Shown piece after piece: positions 25,305 to 33,978 of a stretch of DNA of 64,000 bases. Numbering within the stretch: position 1 is the first letter of the stretch; every line of letters starts with the position of its first letter. The stretch covers positions 62,001 to 126,000 of the forward strand of contig NZ_JNZA01000004.1 of assembly GCF_000717345.1 (NCBI RefSeq), given 5' to 3'. The DNA comes from Streptomyces lydicus. Its GTDB lineage: Bacteria; Actinomycetota; Actinomycetes; Streptomycetales; Streptomycetaceae. Under the pieces are notes generated by a model, which did no database searches, had not been told where the DNA came from, and was given only the letters and a program-made list of their open reading frames with translations. Made by a program: the position numbers and the translations under genes.

Positions 25305-26312
25305 TCAGAAGGTGAGCGTCTGTCCCTCGCGGCGGGCCTGTTGTGCGGTGTAGGCGACGCCGTGGACCTTCAGCCCGTCGGGGCCGAGCAGGGTGATCGA
25401 TCCGCCGTGGTCGCCGAGCTCGAACCCGTCGTGCACCGGGACGACGAGGGTGCTCCCGGGATCGACGGTCCCGGGCGGCAGCGGCAGCCGGTGCCGCTGC
25501 TGGTCGGCGAGGTGCCATCCGGCCAGGTCGACCGGGTCGGCGGAGGTGTTGACCAGGGTGACGGTCTCGTCCCCGGCCGCGTGCCCCACGGGATTGACCA
25601 GCGCGGCGAGGATGCGCAGGGTCGCCTCGTCCTCGGCGGGCAGCGCATGCGGCGCGGTGGGGAGGGTGTGGCCGGTGGTGTCGTCGGTGTGCCAGCTCTG
25701 CGACTGGAAGGCCAGGAAGACGCCGACCCACCGGGATTCGACGGGTAGGTGCACGAGCAGGCCGCCGTCCTGCCACACGCCGTCGTCGGCTCGGAATTTC
25801 CCGGTGTTGCCCTGGTTCATGTGGATGTCGTGGATTCCGTCGTCCGGACGGAAGTGGAACACCTTGTCCTCGGGGGGCCGGTCACCGAACCGCTGCCCGA
25901 AAACATAGACCGAGGCCGTGGAATCGGCGATGGCGCGCTCCACCGTGTGGTCGAGCAGATCGGCCAAGTCGTTGTCCACGCCGGGCAGTTCCGGTGGCAG
26001 CGTGCGCATTTTGGCGGGATCGAAGAGGTTGCCGCGCACGAAGTCGAGACTCGCGCCGCCCGCCCGCGACGGCAGCGCGGTGAAGCCGCTGCCGGCCGGC
26101 GGGAGCAGTTGCGTCACGGGGTGCCGGAAGTCGTCGACGACCATGTACAGGAGCTCGGACGGCGCCTGCTGGGAAAGGACGTTGACCGCGGCGCGATAGG
26201 AGGCGCCGCTGTTGTCCATGAGATGGATTTGGTAATGCGGGGTATGGGCGGCGCCTTCCCGCCGCCGGTCGACCGCTCTACCCGCCAATACGCCATAGTC
26301 TTGCAGCGGCAT
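25305..26312 (-). CDS. DUF2278 (YukJ-like) protein with C-terminal lamin-tail domain
   Basis: A 335-residue protein. Residues 1-215 match the DUF2278/YukJ pattern: MPLQDYGVLAGRAVDRR, PHYQIHLMDNSGASYRAAVNVLSQ, LLYMVVDDFRHPVTQLL, ASLDFVRGNLFDPAKMRTLPPELPGVDNDLADLL, VYVFGQRFG, GIHDIHMNQGN and WQDGGLLVHLP. Residues about 245-335 form an immunoglobulin-like lamin-tail domain (VTLVNTSADPVDLAGWHLADQQRHRLPLP, GGSITLLGPDGLKVHGVAY). The function of either part is unknown; lamin-tail domains often bind surfaces or nucleic acid in secreted nucleases. No signal peptide. The ATG at 26312 has GGGAGG about 9 bases upstream. Confidence 0.85.
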   Translation of the reverse strand: MPLQDYGVLAGRAVDRRREGAAHTPHYQIHLMDNSGASYRAAVNVLSQQAPSELLYMVVDDFRHPVTQLLPPAGSGFTALPSRAGGASLDFVRGNLFDPAKMRTLPPELPGVDNDLADLLDHTVERAIADSTASVYVFGQRFGDRPPEDKVFHFRPDDGIHDIHMNQGNTGKFRADDGVWQDGGLLVHLPVESRWVGVFLAFQSQSWHTDDTTGHTLPTAPHALPAEDEATLRILAALVNPVGHAAGDETVTLVNTSADPVDLAGWHLADQQRHRLPLPPGTVDPGSTLVVPVHDGFELGDHGGSITLLGPDGLKVHGVAYTAQQARREGQTLTF

Positions 26313-26385
26313 ATGCCCGTCCTCCCTCACCCAGCGGGACAGCACCGAACGATTCGACCGTAAGCCGCGGCCCGCCACCGCAAAT

Positions 26386-26421
26386 CCCCTGTGGGCCATT
26401 CGGGTGAATGGCCCACAGGGG
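26386..26421 (-). terminator. perfect 16-bp stem-loop terminator
   Basis: The left arm is 26386-26401 (starts CCCCTGTGGGCC), loop GGGT, and the right arm 26406-26421 is its exact reverse complement. This 16-bp uninterrupted stem lies just after the MFS gene (minus strand), and a short T-run follows on that strand, so it is very likely an intrinsic terminator separating the transporter from the DUF2278 gene. Confidence 0.8.
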
Positions 26422-26463
26422 CGACGCCCCCGGCGGGAGCTGTCGCCGTGGCCGGGGCGGCGG

Positions 26464-27672
26464 TCATACGGTCTCGGGCTTCAGGGCGGCGGATACCGGC
26501 CGCTCCGTCCGCAGGACGCCTGCCGCGCACGCGGCGGCGAGGCAGCAGGCCACGGGCAGGAAGAAGGTGAGGTTGAGCGGCATCAGACGGGTCAGCGGAC
26601 CGATGACGGCGGGGCCGGCCAGCATGCCGAGGTAACCGAGGCCGGCGACCCGCGAGACATTGGCCCCGGCCGCGTCCCGGTCCGCGTGGCCGGCGGCGCT
26701 GAAGAGCTGCGGAATGCAGCCGGACAGTCCGGCGCCGAACAGGGTCCAGCCGAGCAGGGCCAGCGGGACCCACGGGGACAGTGCCGCCGCGGTCAGGCCG
26801 AGTGCGGCCGCGGACGCGCCGTAACGGAGGATCGCGACCGGGCCGAAGCGCCCGGCCGCCCGGTCGGTGAGCAGGCGGCCGGCGGTCATCGCGGTGGCGA
26901 AGGCCCCGTAGGCGAGCGCGGCGGTGGCGGGCGACGCCCCCAGGACGTCCCGGAGCTGGAGCACGCTCCAGTCGTTGGCGACGCCCTCGCACAGCATGAG
27001 CATCAGTGCCAGCGCGGCCAGCACCTGGATGCGCCGGTGCGTGCGGCGCCGACCCCGGTCGGCCGCGGGCGCCGGAGTCGCACTGCGGGGCTGGGCGGGC
27101 AGCAGCGCGGGCGTGGCCAGGGCGGCGACGACCAGGCCGAGCAGCGCCACCGCGCCGAGGGTCAGTGCCGGGCTCCAGCCGAGGTCGAGGGCGCGGGCGC
27201 CGGCCAGTGCGGCCGCGACACCGCCGAGGGAGAAGGTGGCGTGGAAGGCGGACATGACGGGCCTGCGGTAGCCGCGCTCCACCTGGACGGCGTGCGCGTT
27301 CATGCTGACGTCCAGGCATCCGTTGCCGCAGCCCAGCACCAGCAGTGCCGCGCCCAGCGTCCAGCCGTTCGTGGCCAGCCCGGGCAGGACGAGGGCGGCG
27401 CTGCACAGCGCCGCACCGGCCGGTACGACGGTGCGGGCGCCGAAGCGGTCGGTGAGCGGGCCGGCGATCCGCATCCCGGCGAACGCCCCGGCGCCGAGCA
27501 GCAGCAGGAGCCAGCCGAGCACCGCGTGGCCGATGCCGGCGCGGTGCTCGACGACCGGGATGTGGACGACCCACATCCCCATCAGGAAGCCGTTCAGGGC
27601 GAAGTAGGCGAAGGTCGCCAGGCGGCCGGCCCGCAGGGGGCTCTTCCACGAAATGAACATGGGAACGAACAT
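26464..27672 (-). CDS. MFS transporter
   Basis: A 402-residue major-facilitator protein with about 12 hydrophobic helices. Helices 2-3 are joined by GMRIAGPLTDRFGARTVVPAG (the MFS motif A region), and helix 5 contains GCGNGCLDVSMNAHAVQVERGYRRPVMSAFHATFSLGG, as in the YbjJ/FucP-like sugar-porter subgroup. It is divergent from a DeoR-family repressor, which suggests sugar or sugar-phosphate control. Start uncertain: ATG 27672 or ATG 27660, neither with a ribosome site; the repeats thought to bind the regulator overlap these codons, so a leaderless start at 27660 is plausible. Confidence 0.88.
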   Translation of the reverse strand: MFVPMFISWKSPLRAGRLATFAYFALNGFLMGMWVVHIPVVEHRAGIGHAVLGWLLLLLGAGAFAGMRIAGPLTDRFGARTVVPAGAALCSAALVLPGLATNGWTLGAALLVLGCGNGCLDVSMNAHAVQVERGYRRPVMSAFHATFSLGGVAAALAGARALDLGWSPALTLGAVALLGLVVAALATPALLPAQPRSATPAPAADRGRRRTHRRIQVLAALALMLMLCEGVANDWSVLQLRDVLGASPATAALAYGAFATAMTAGRLLTDRAAGRFGPVAILRYGASAAALGLTAAALSPWVPLALLGWTLFGAGLSGCIPQLFSAAGHADRDAAGANVSRVAGLGYLGMLAGPAVIGPLTRLMPLNLTFFLPVACCLAAACAAGVLRTERPVSAALKPETV

Positions 27673-27679
27673 AACGAAC
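27664..27679. promoter_or_regulatory. direct repeats, candidate DeoR-family operator
   Basis: AACGAAC at 27664-27670 and again at 27673-27679 (9-bp period), with a related GAACAT just to the left. On the minus strand this reads GTTCGTTATGTTCGTT, close to the half-sites reported for GlpR-type DeoR regulators (ATGTTCG). It lies between and partly over the start codons of the divergent MFS gene and before the DeoR gene. Confidence 0.55.
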
Positions 27680-27734
27680 AAGTCTGATGTTTGAAAGATT
27701 GCTTTTCGCGCGGGGGCAGTGTTCAATCCGGCCC

Positions 27735-28493
27735 ATGGGGAGTGCAGAGCGACTGAGGCAGATCACCGACGCGGTGCGCGCGGCCGGCAGCGTCGGCGTG
27801 GCGGAACTGGCCGCCCTCACGGGTGCGTCGGAGATGACCGTCCGCCGCGACCTGGAGGCGCTGGCCGAGCAGGGGGTGCTGGAGCGCTACCGCGGCGGGG
27901 CCCGGAGCCTGCTGCTGCGCGGTGCGGAGCCCCCCTTCGCGCTGCGGTCGCAGGAGGGGCTGGAGGTCAAGCGGCGGATCGCCGCGGAGGTCGCCGGGCT
28001 GATCGCCGACGGCGAGTCGGTCGTCCTCGACAGCGGCACCACCTGCCTGGAGGTCGCCCGGGCCCTGGAACACCGCCGGCTGACGGTCATGCCGCTGTCC
28101 CTGCACGCGGTGAACGCGCTGTCCGGTGCCCCGCAGGTGACGCTGCTGGTCCCCGGCGGCCGGCCCCGCCCGGGGGAGCTGGCGCTGACCGGCCCGCTGA
28201 CCGCGGCGTCGCTGGCCGCGCTGCGCTTCGACACCGCCGTCCTCGGCTGCTGCGGAGTGCACGCGACGGATGGCCTGACCGCCTACGACCTGGACGACGC
28301 GGCCGTCAAACAGGCCGCGATCGCCTCGTCCCGGCGCGTCATCGCCGTCGCGGAGGCGGCGAAGTTCGGCCGTACCGCGCTCGCCCACGTCGCCCCCGCC
28401 ACCGCGCTGCACGCCCTCGTCACCGACGGGACCGCCCCGGACGAGGAGACCGGTGCGCTGACCCGCGCCGGCGTGACCGTACGGCAGGTGTGA
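27735..28493 (+). CDS. DeoR-family transcriptional repressor
   Basis: A 252-residue DeoR protein: N-terminal winged helix ERLRQITDAVRAAGSVGVAELAALTGASEMTVRRDLEALAEQGVLERYRGGA, then the DeoR C-terminal sensor fold with VVLDSGTTCLEVARALEH, the sugar-phosphate pocket region, and LRFDTAVLGCCGVHATDGLTAYDLDDAAVKQAAI. Sugar-phosphate effectors are usual for the family. Start at ATG 27735. It is divergent from the MFS transporter with a short shared region holding direct repeats, so it probably represses that gene and itself. Confidence 0.92.
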   Translation: MGSAERLRQITDAVRAAGSVGVAELAALTGASEMTVRRDLEALAEQGVLERYRGGARSLLLRGAEPPFALRSQEGLEVKRRIAAEVAGLIADGESVVLDSGTTCLEVARALEHRRLTVMPLSLHAVNALSGAPQVTLLVPGGRPRPGELALTGPLTAASLAALRFDTAVLGCCGVHATDGLTAYDLDDAAVKQAAIASSRRVIAVAEAAKFGRTALAHVAPATALHALVTDGTAPDEETGALTRAGVTVRQV

Positions 28494-28518
28494 CCGCCGG
28501 CCGGCCGCGCACACGCAA

Positions 28519-28558
28519 CTGCCCGGCGGATCACCGGGATCGGTGCTCCGCCGGGCAG
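28519..28558. terminator. bidirectional hairpin terminator
   Basis: CTGCCCGGCGGA at 28519-28530 and its perfect complement TCCGCCGGGCAG at 28547-28558, a 12-bp stem with a 16-base loop, between the convergent deoR-like and phosphoesterase genes. Confidence 0.75.
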
Positions 28559-28608
28559 CCGGCCCCGCCCCCCTCAGGGCGCGGGGCTCACGCGCTCACG
28601 GCCGGGTT

Positions 28609-30453
28609 TCAGGCGGTGCCACGACCCTTGCGGCGGCGCAGTACCAGGACGGTGCCGGTGGCGCCGGCCGCGACCACCGCCGCGCCGATACCGGCCGGCA
28701 GCGCGGGGAAGCCGGTGGAGTCGGTGGCCGAGGCCGCGTTCTGCATGGCCGGCCCCTGCGTGATGGTCGTCGCGACCGGCTCGACGTGCCGCACCGGCCC
28801 GACCGACTTGACCGAGCCGTCCGCGTTCAGCAGCACCTGCTTGTTGTTGGGGTGCCGGAAGTCGAACATGCCCTTCAGCGAGCCGGCCCGGCTGTCGAAG
28901 GAGGCGTCGCCGATCCGGCCGGTGTGCCAGTTGTCCTCGACGAACTTGATGATCGAGGTCTGCTCGGTCGGCGTGTGGTCGATCCGGTTGACCTTGCTGT
29001 ACGGGGAGATCACCAGCAGCGGCTGCCGGGTGCCGGGGCCGCAGCGGTCCGCGTAGCCGCCGGCCGCCGCGGGGCCCGCCTGGCAGGCGGGACTGTCGGT
29101 GGGCTTGCCGTTGGAGCCGGTCGAGGTGTCCTTGGAGCCGTTGCGCGGCGTGGCGTAGGCGTGGTCGTACCAGCCGTCGGAGTCGTCGTAGGCGACGACG
29201 ATCGCGGTGTCCTTCCACTGCGGCGACTGCTGGATGTGGTTGATCTGGTTGACCAGGTAGTGCTGTTCGTCGAGCGGGTCGGAGTAGCCGGCGTGGGCGT
29301 CCTGGTACTCGGGTGCCTTGAGGAAGCTGACGGCCGGGAGCTTGCCCGCCTTGAGGACCGCGTCGAAGTCGGTCAGGTCGTAGTTGTGGTTGGCCGGTCC
29401 GGCGTGGCCGATCTCGTCGACGCTCTTCGGGGGCAGGTGGTGCGGGTTGGCCGTCGACTTGTAGTACTGGAACGGCGAGTGGTGCGGGCTGTAGTCGACG
29501 GCCGCCGCTCCCCCGACGTTGGTGTGGGTGGTCCCGCCGCACTTGGCGTAGTGGCCCGCGGTGCCGTCCCACGGGGTGCTGGCCCGGAAGCCGCCCTGGA
29601 ACCATCCCCAGCTCACCTTGCGGGAGTTGAGGACGTCGCCGATGTTGCGTCCCTGCATCGCGGCGAGCGCGTTCTTGCTGGTGTGGTCCTTGTCGGAGCA
29701 GTCGTCGTACGCCGGGTCCGGGTCGTTGACCATCGTGCCGACGCCCTTCGCGTCGGGCGACTGCACGGCGTGCGGGTCGGGCGTGGCGGTCTGCCGGGGG
29801 TTCTCGGTGCCGGAGGCCGGGTCGGTGGAGATGACGCCGTGCGTCTGCCCGGAGACCAGGTTGAGGGCTCCGGGGGTGGACGGGCCGTAGACCGAGCTGA
29901 ACGAGCGGTCGTTCAGGGCGTAGTGCTGGGCGTAGTTCCACAGCCCGGTGACGGTGTTGCCGTCGTAGTAGTCCATCACCAGACCGGGCTCGCCGAAGAG
30001 CCCGCCGGAGCACTTGCCGGAGTCGGTGTTCTCGACGAACCGGTCGGCCTTGCCGCCGTTGTACGCGTACTGCTCGGGCCCGTAGTCGTGGTTCTGGTCA
30101 CAGGTCATGGCTTGCTGGGGGGTGAGCCGCTTGGGCGCGTACTGGTTGGGGTTGTGCTTCAGCAGGCCGGCGGTGCGCAGGTTGTCGATGTCCCTGGGGG
30201 TGCGCGGCGAGGCGGTGAACTTGGTGCCGTCGGTGTTGGCGGCCTTCGGGTAGGTCGCGAAGTAATGGTCGAACGAGATGTTCTCGCCGAAGAGGACGAC
30301 CACGTGCTTGATGGGTGTGGCCGTGCGGGAAGGTGTGGGGTGGTGCCCGTCGGCGGCCCCGGCAGGCGCTCCCGCGCCCAGGACCGCGAGGGCTGCGACA
30401 CCCGTGAGCGCCCCCAGTCTGCGCATCGCTGCTCGGCTTCCTCTACTGGCCAT
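28609..30453 (-). CDS. secreted, membrane-anchored phosphoesterase (phospholipase C / AcpA-like)
   Basis: A 614-residue secreted phosphoesterase. Sec-type signal at about 10-34. The catalytic start of the family is clear: IKHVVVLFGENISFDHYFATYP; then ALNDRSFSSVYGPSTPGALNLVSGQTHG, VAYDDSDGWYDH and LLVISPYSKVNRIDHTPTEQTSIIKFVEDNW. These match the bacterial phospholipase C/acid-phosphatase family that uses metal and acts on phospholipids or phosphomonoesters. A C-terminal helix (IGAAVVAAGATGTVLVL) followed by RRRKGRG anchors it in the membrane; no sortase motif is seen. A PHO-box-like direct repeat upstream suggests phosphate control. Start at 30453 (GGAGGG about 10 bases before) or ATG 30426. 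Confidence 0.9.
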   Translation of the reverse strand: MASRGSRAAMRRLGALTGVAALAVLGAGAPAGAADGHHPTPSRTATPIKHVVVLFGENISFDHYFATYPKAANTDGTKFTASPRTPRDIDNLRTAGLLKHNPNQYAPKRLTPQQAMTCDQNHDYGPEQYAYNGGKADRFVENTDSGKCSGGLFGEPGLVMDYYDGNTVTGLWNYAQHYALNDRSFSSVYGPSTPGALNLVSGQTHGVISTDPASGTENPRQTATPDPHAVQSPDAKGVGTMVNDPDPAYDDCSDKDHTSKNALAAMQGRNIGDVLNSRKVSWGWFQGGFRASTPWDGTAGHYAKCGGTTHTNVGGAAAVDYSPHHSPFQYYKSTANPHHLPPKSVDEIGHAGPANHNYDLTDFDAVLKAGKLPAVSFLKAPEYQDAHAGYSDPLDEQHYLVNQINHIQQSPQWKDTAIVVAYDDSDGWYDHAYATPRNGSKDTSTGSNGKPTDSPACQAGPAAAGGYADRCGPGTRQPLLVISPYSKVNRIDHTPTEQTSIIKFVEDNWHTGRIGDASFDSRAGSLKGMFDFRHPNNKQVLLNADGSVKSVGPVRHVEPVATTITQGPAMQNAASATDSTGFPALPAGIGAAVVAAGATGTVLVLRRRKGRGTA

Positions 30454-30576
30454 GCTTGTTCACCCTCCGGACAAGAACGCGGTTGTGCTGTACGGCCGGA
30501 TGCTCTGCCCGCCGGGCGGCGGGTCGGCAGAGCCATGATGGCGCCGGAGTGAACACTGGGTCAGGTAAGTCAGGTC

Positions 30577-30598
30577 AAAGCTTGACCGGGTGTTGACC
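30577..30598 (-). promoter_or_regulatory. PHO-box-like pair of 11-nt direct repeats
   Basis: On the minus strand, GGTCAACACCC (30598-30588) is followed at once by GGTCAAGCTTT (30587-30577). Streptomyces PhoP sites are built of consecutive 11-nt units with a G(G/T)TCA(C/A) core, so this fits in unit length, spacing and orientation, although the core is GGTCAA rather than GTTCAC. It lies about 125-145 bp upstream of the phosphoesterase ATG. The GGTCAA-N3-TTGACC palindrome at 30573-30587 overlaps it and may be an alternative operator. Confidence 0.45.
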
Positions 30599-30600
30599 TT

Positions 30601-31899
30601 TCACGATCGTTCGCTGCCCTTTTGGGTCAGCAGGGCCCGGCCGAACCAGTCCGCTTCGTCGCGTACGCCCGGCAGTGCGAAGAAGTAGCCGCCGCCGAAG
30701 GGCGTGATGTAGTCCGTCAGCGGTTCGCCGGCCAGCCGGCGCTGCACGGTCTCGAACTGGCGGGCCGGGTCCTGCTGGTAGCAGCAGAACAGCAGGCCCA
30801 TGTCGAGGTTGCCGTTGCTGTCGACGCCCCGGTCGTAGTTGTACGCGCGGCGCAGGATCCGCTGGTCGGCGGTGGCCGCGGTACGGGGGTTGGCCAGCCG
30901 GATGTGGCTGTCCAGGGGAATCACCTCGCCCTTGGGGTCGCGGGGGTAGTCGGGCGCGTCGTGCTCCCGGTCGCCGTCGAGGGGCGCCCCGCTCTCCCGG
31001 GCGCGGCCGAACATCCGCTCCTGCTCCGACAGCGAGACCCGGTCCCAGAACTCCACCAGCATGCGGATCAGCCGTACGACCTGATAGCTGCCGCCGACGG
31101 CCCACCCGGGCTCGCCGGCGCCGCGCCCGACCCACACCAGCCGGTCCATCTCCCGGGCGCTGCGGGCGTCCGGGTTCGCCGTGCCGTCCTTGAAGCCCAG
31201 GAGGTTGCGGGGCGTGCCGGACGGGCGGGGCGGACTGGCGAAGCCGTCCAGCCGCCAGCGCACCTGCATGCCGCCCCGGGTGTGCCGGGCGATGTCCCGC
31301 AGGGCGTGCAGCACGGTGTCCGGGTCGTCGGCGGCCAGTTGGAGGCTCAGGTCGCCGTGGCACCAGTCGGCCCGCAGGTCGTCGTCGGGGAAGACGGGCA
31401 TGGTGGTCAGCCGGCGCGGGGCGCGGTCGTGCAGCCCGAACCGGTCCGCGGCGAAGAGCGCCGCCCCCACCCCGAGCGTCACCGACAGCGCACCGCCGGG
31501 CACCCGCGCCCCGAGCAGGCCCGAGTCGGTGGGCGGTCCGGTGATGCCGACGGACTCGGGGGTGCCCCCGCCGGTCAGGAAGCGCGCCCGGTCGGTGACG
31601 GTGCGCAGCAGGTCGGCCAGCTCCCGGCGGTCCCCGGCGGTCACGTCGAACGCGGTGAACGCGGTGACGCGGCGGGGCGTGGCGAGCACCGACGCCTGGT
31701 GGACGCCGTGGAACGCGACCGGCGGCGGGACGGGGGGCGCCGCCGCGGGGCCGGGCGTCGGAACCGTGACGCCGGCCCCGGAGCCGTCAGCGGGCGCGGC
31801 GCCGCCGGCCGCGAGCCCGGCACCGGCGAGCGCGGCACCGCGCAGGAACCGTCGTCTGCCGACGCCGTGCACGCCGCTGCCGTCACTCATCCCGCTCAC
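30601..31899 (-). CDS. efeB: Tat-exported DyP peroxidase EfeB
   Basis: A 432-residue EfeB/YcdB-type DyP peroxidase. The twin-arginine signal [20 protein letters not shown] is at residues 14-33. Haem motifs: [10 protein letters not shown] near residue 230 with the catalytic Asp, and proximal His in [11 protein letters not shown] near 331; the C-terminus has [14 protein letters not shown]. In EfeUOB, EfeB is the periplasmic/extracellular haem peroxidase that handles ferrous iron or haem. I chose the GTG at 31899, which overlaps the efeO stop as GTGA and has GGAGG 5 bases upstream; the ATG three codons later (31890) is the alternative. Translational coupling to efeO is therefore likely. Confidence 0.94.
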   Translation of the reverse strand: MSGMSDGSGVHGVGRRRFLRGAALAGAGLAAGGAAPADGSGAGVTVPTPGPAAAPPVPPPVAFHGVHQASVLATPRRVTAFTAFDVTAGDRRELADLLRTVTDRARFLTGGGTPESVGITGPPTDSGLLGARVPGGALSVTLGVGAALFAADRFGLHDRAPRRLTTMPVFPDDDLRADWCHGDLSLQLAADDPDTVLHALRDIARHTRGGMQVRWRLDGFASPPRPSGTPRNLLGFKDGTANPDARSAREMDRLVWVGRGAGEPGWAVGGSYQVVRLIRMLVEFWDRVSLSEQERMFGRARESGAPLDGDREHDAPDYPRDPKGEVIPLDSHIRLANPRTAATADQRILRRAYNYDRGVDSNGNLDMGLLFCCYQQDPARQFETVQRRLAGEPLTDYITPFGGGYFFALPGVRDEADWFGRALLTQKGSERS

Positions 31900-33113
31900 A
31901 CCGTCCTCCGCGCGTCGCACAGCGTCGCCACCGACGCCAGCCGCTCCACCAGGTCTCCGAGCAGCGCATCGGTGCGCTCCCGCCGGGACCGGTCCAGCTG
32001 GTCCGGCGCCGTCCACCGCCCACCGCGCCGGAACCCGTCGAGCAGATCCTGCGCACGGTCCAACTCCCTTTCCAGTGCCGGCAGTCCGGGATAGCGGGAG
32101 ACCAGGAGCGGTCGCAGGCGGCTCAGCACGGCCCGGGTGCCGTCGAGGTTGGCGCGGGCGGTGGCGAGGTTGCTGCCGCTGCCGTGGTCGGTCCGGCCGG
32201 TCAGTTCGAACTGCAGGGTGTTCTCCAGGATCTCGTGGGCCCGCAGGCCGAGGTCGGCCGGCTCCATACGTGCCTGCGCCCAGTCGTCCCGCAGCCGCCG
32301 CACGTCGGCGGCGAGCGCGGCGGCCGGTGCCCGCAGCGCGCCGGCGGACTCGCCGTGCCACAGTCCGTACTCGAGGCGGTGGAAACCGCTGAAGCCCGGA
32401 TCCCGGTCGCCGCGCGGCAGTCCCGCGCCGGTGCCGTTGATCTTCCGGTCGGCGTCGCCGAAGGTGCCGTACGCGGCGCCCAGCCGCTCGTAGGTGAGGT
32501 GCGCGGGCAGCCAGGCGTGCCGCGCGCCCGCCAGGTCCCCGCGCGCCACGGCGTCCCGCAGCTGCCCGGTCCGCCCGACGAGTTCGTCCAGTCCGCGGCC
32601 GACCCACTTCTGGTAGTCCAGCGCCGGCGGAATCAGATCGTGCTCGGTGACCGGGGCCGCCGCCGGTCCGCCGGTGCCGCCGCCGCGGATCCGGACGGTG
32701 GGCCCGGTGACCGCGTCGGCGTCGTCCGGCAGGCACATGAAGGCGTACGTCCCGCCGCCCAGCCGGACCCGCAGCTGCCGCGTCGTGCCGGGGCCGACGC
32801 CCTCCACCTCGCCGTAGAGCGCGCCGGTGCGCGGGGACTTGAGGTACACCTCGGCCGCCACGTCGGAGGTGTTGTGCAGATCGAAGACCTGGGTTCCCGG
32901 CCGGGCGTGCCGCCACCCCCGTCCGCACCCGCCCGACGACACCTCCACGCTCGTGTGCGGCAGCCCGTCCGCCGCGGCCGGTGCGCGCCCCGCGCCGTCG
33001 GCCGCTCCCCCGCCGGCCACCACCAGGCCCGCCAGCAGCCCGCCGGCGAGGAGCGCGCCGCCGATTCCGCATGCCCGGGGTGTGAACAGCTTCTTGGGGC
33101 CGGATCGCGGCAC
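31896..33113 (-). CDS. efeO: iron-uptake lipoprotein-like protein EfeO (cupredoxin + imelysin/M75)
   Basis: A 405-residue EfeO: N-terminal membrane/signal helix ([21 protein letters not shown]), a cupredoxin-like domain at about 50-145 ending in [11 protein letters not shown] with its Met/Cys-type metal region, and a C-terminal imelysin (peptidase M75) domain with [22 protein letters not shown] (HxxE-type site) and [14 protein letters not shown] (GxHxxE). It binds iron for the Efe transporter. The start is GTG with GGGAGG upstream. The permease EfeU is not next to it: upstream is a 228-base gap with a tandem repeat and then a TetR gene, so this looks like a partial efeOB system or one whose permease lies elsewhere. 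Confidence 0.93.
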   Translation of the reverse strand: MPRSGPKKLFTPRACGIGGALLAGGLLAGLVVAGGGAADGAGRAPAAADGLPHTSVEVSSGGCGRGWRHARPGTQVFDLHNTSDVAAEVYLKSPRTGALYGEVEGVGPGTTRQLRVRLGGGTYAFMCLPDDADAVTGPTVRIRGGGTGGPAAAPVTEHDLIPPALDYQKWVGRGLDELVGRTGQLRDAVARGDLAGARHAWLPAHLTYERLGAAYGTFGDADRKINGTGAGLPRGDRDPGFSGFHRLEYGLWHGESAGALRAPAAALAADVRRLRDDWAQARMEPADLGLRAHEILENTLQFELTGRTDHGSGSNLATARANLDGTRAVLSRLRPLLVSRYPGLPALERELDRAQDLLDGFRRGGRWTAPDQLDRSRRERTDALLGDLVERLASVATLCDARRTV

Positions 33114-33131
33114 TCCGGGCCTCCCGAGGAG

Positions 33132-33158
33132 TCGTTCAGATCGTTCAGATCGTTCAAT
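33132..33158. repeat. three 9-bp tandem repeats upstream of efeO
   Basis: TCGTTCAGA (33132-33140), TCGTTCAGA (33141-33149) and TCGTTCAAT (33150-33158) lie 19-45 bp upstream of the efeO GTG. The tight period and low-GC content suggest a regulatory site or an untranslated-leader repeat. No clear iron box (TTAGGTTAGGCTAACCTAA type) is seen. Confidence 0.7.
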
Positions 33159-33341
33159 GAGGGGTTCGCCGCGGCACCGCGCCTGCCGTGCCGGCCGGCG
33201 AGCGCCGGCGACCCCATGCTAGGCAGCGCGGGACACGCGTACATCCGTACGCCCGAAGAGATGCCGAAAGTTGGCCGGGGGTTCACCGGGCCGTGGGCCG
33301 GTACAGGGCCGCGGCGCGGTGCCCGGGTGCCCCGGCACCGG

Positions 33342-33914
33342 TCAGCGGCCCGTGGGCGGCGCCGCCAGGACGGCTCGTACGAGCTGGTCGGCGTACGCGG
33401 CGGGCAGCGGGCCCGGGCGGAAGAGGATGCGGTACATCATCGGGGCCACCACGTGGTCCAGCACCGCTTCGACGGTGGGGGCGGTTTCGCCGCGCTCCGC
33501 CGCGCGGGCCACGACGGCCTCGATCTGGTCGGCGGCGTAGGCCGAGCAGCGCCCGGCGTTGCTGCCGTCCGGGTCGCCGAGCAGGGCGTCGCGGACGTAG
33601 GCGCGGCCGGGTCCGGAGGCCATCTCGTCGAGGAACTGCCGGGCCCAGGAGGTCAGGTCGGCGTCGAGGCTGCCGCGGTCGGCCGGGGGCTCCTCCGGGC
33701 GCAGCCGCTCGACCGCCACGTCCGACAGCAGTTCCTGGAGGTCGCCCCAGCGGCGGTAGATCGTCGAGGGGGTGACCCCGGCGCGGGCGGCGACGGCCGG
33801 CACCGTCAGCGCGGCGCGGCCCGCTTCCGCCTCGATCTCCCGTACGGCGGCATGCACGGACGCCTGGACGCGGGCGCTGCGCCCGCCCGGGCGGGCCATG
33901 GGCTTGCGGCTCAT
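33342..33914 (-). CDS. TetR-family regulator
   Basis: A 190-residue TetR protein: HTH region ARVQASVHAAVREIEAEAGRAALTVPAVAARAGVTPSTIYRRWGDLQELLSDVAVERL, followed by a divergent ligand domain with a TetR_C_11-like end (LDHVVAPMMYRILFRPGPLPAAYADQLVRAVL). Start at 33914 (MSRKPMARPGG), or MARPGG at 33899. It is downstream of the amidase pair on the same strand, 64 bases after the amidase stop. Its own leader contains TTTTTTGCGT, reminiscent of the TTTGCGTTAG half-sites at 35668-35711. Confidence 0.92.
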   Translation of the reverse strand: MSRKPMARPGGRSARVQASVHAAVREIEAEAGRAALTVPAVAARAGVTPSTIYRRWGDLQELLSDVAVERLRPEEPPADRGSLDADLTSWARQFLDEMASGPGRAYVRDALLGDPDGSNAGRCSAYAADQIEAVVARAAERGETAPTVEAVLDHVVAPMMYRILFRPGPLPAAYADQLVRAVLAAPPTGR

Positions 33915-33978
33915 GGCACCACCTTAAGGCACATTTTTTGCGTCTGGGGCGGGCGGCGGACGGCCCGTGCCCGGGGCC

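Noticed and set aside
28543..30552. A 669-codon plus-strand frame opposite the phosphoesterase
   Set aside because: Val/Gly/Arg repeats typical of reverse-complement coding; the minus-strand gene has catalytic motifs.
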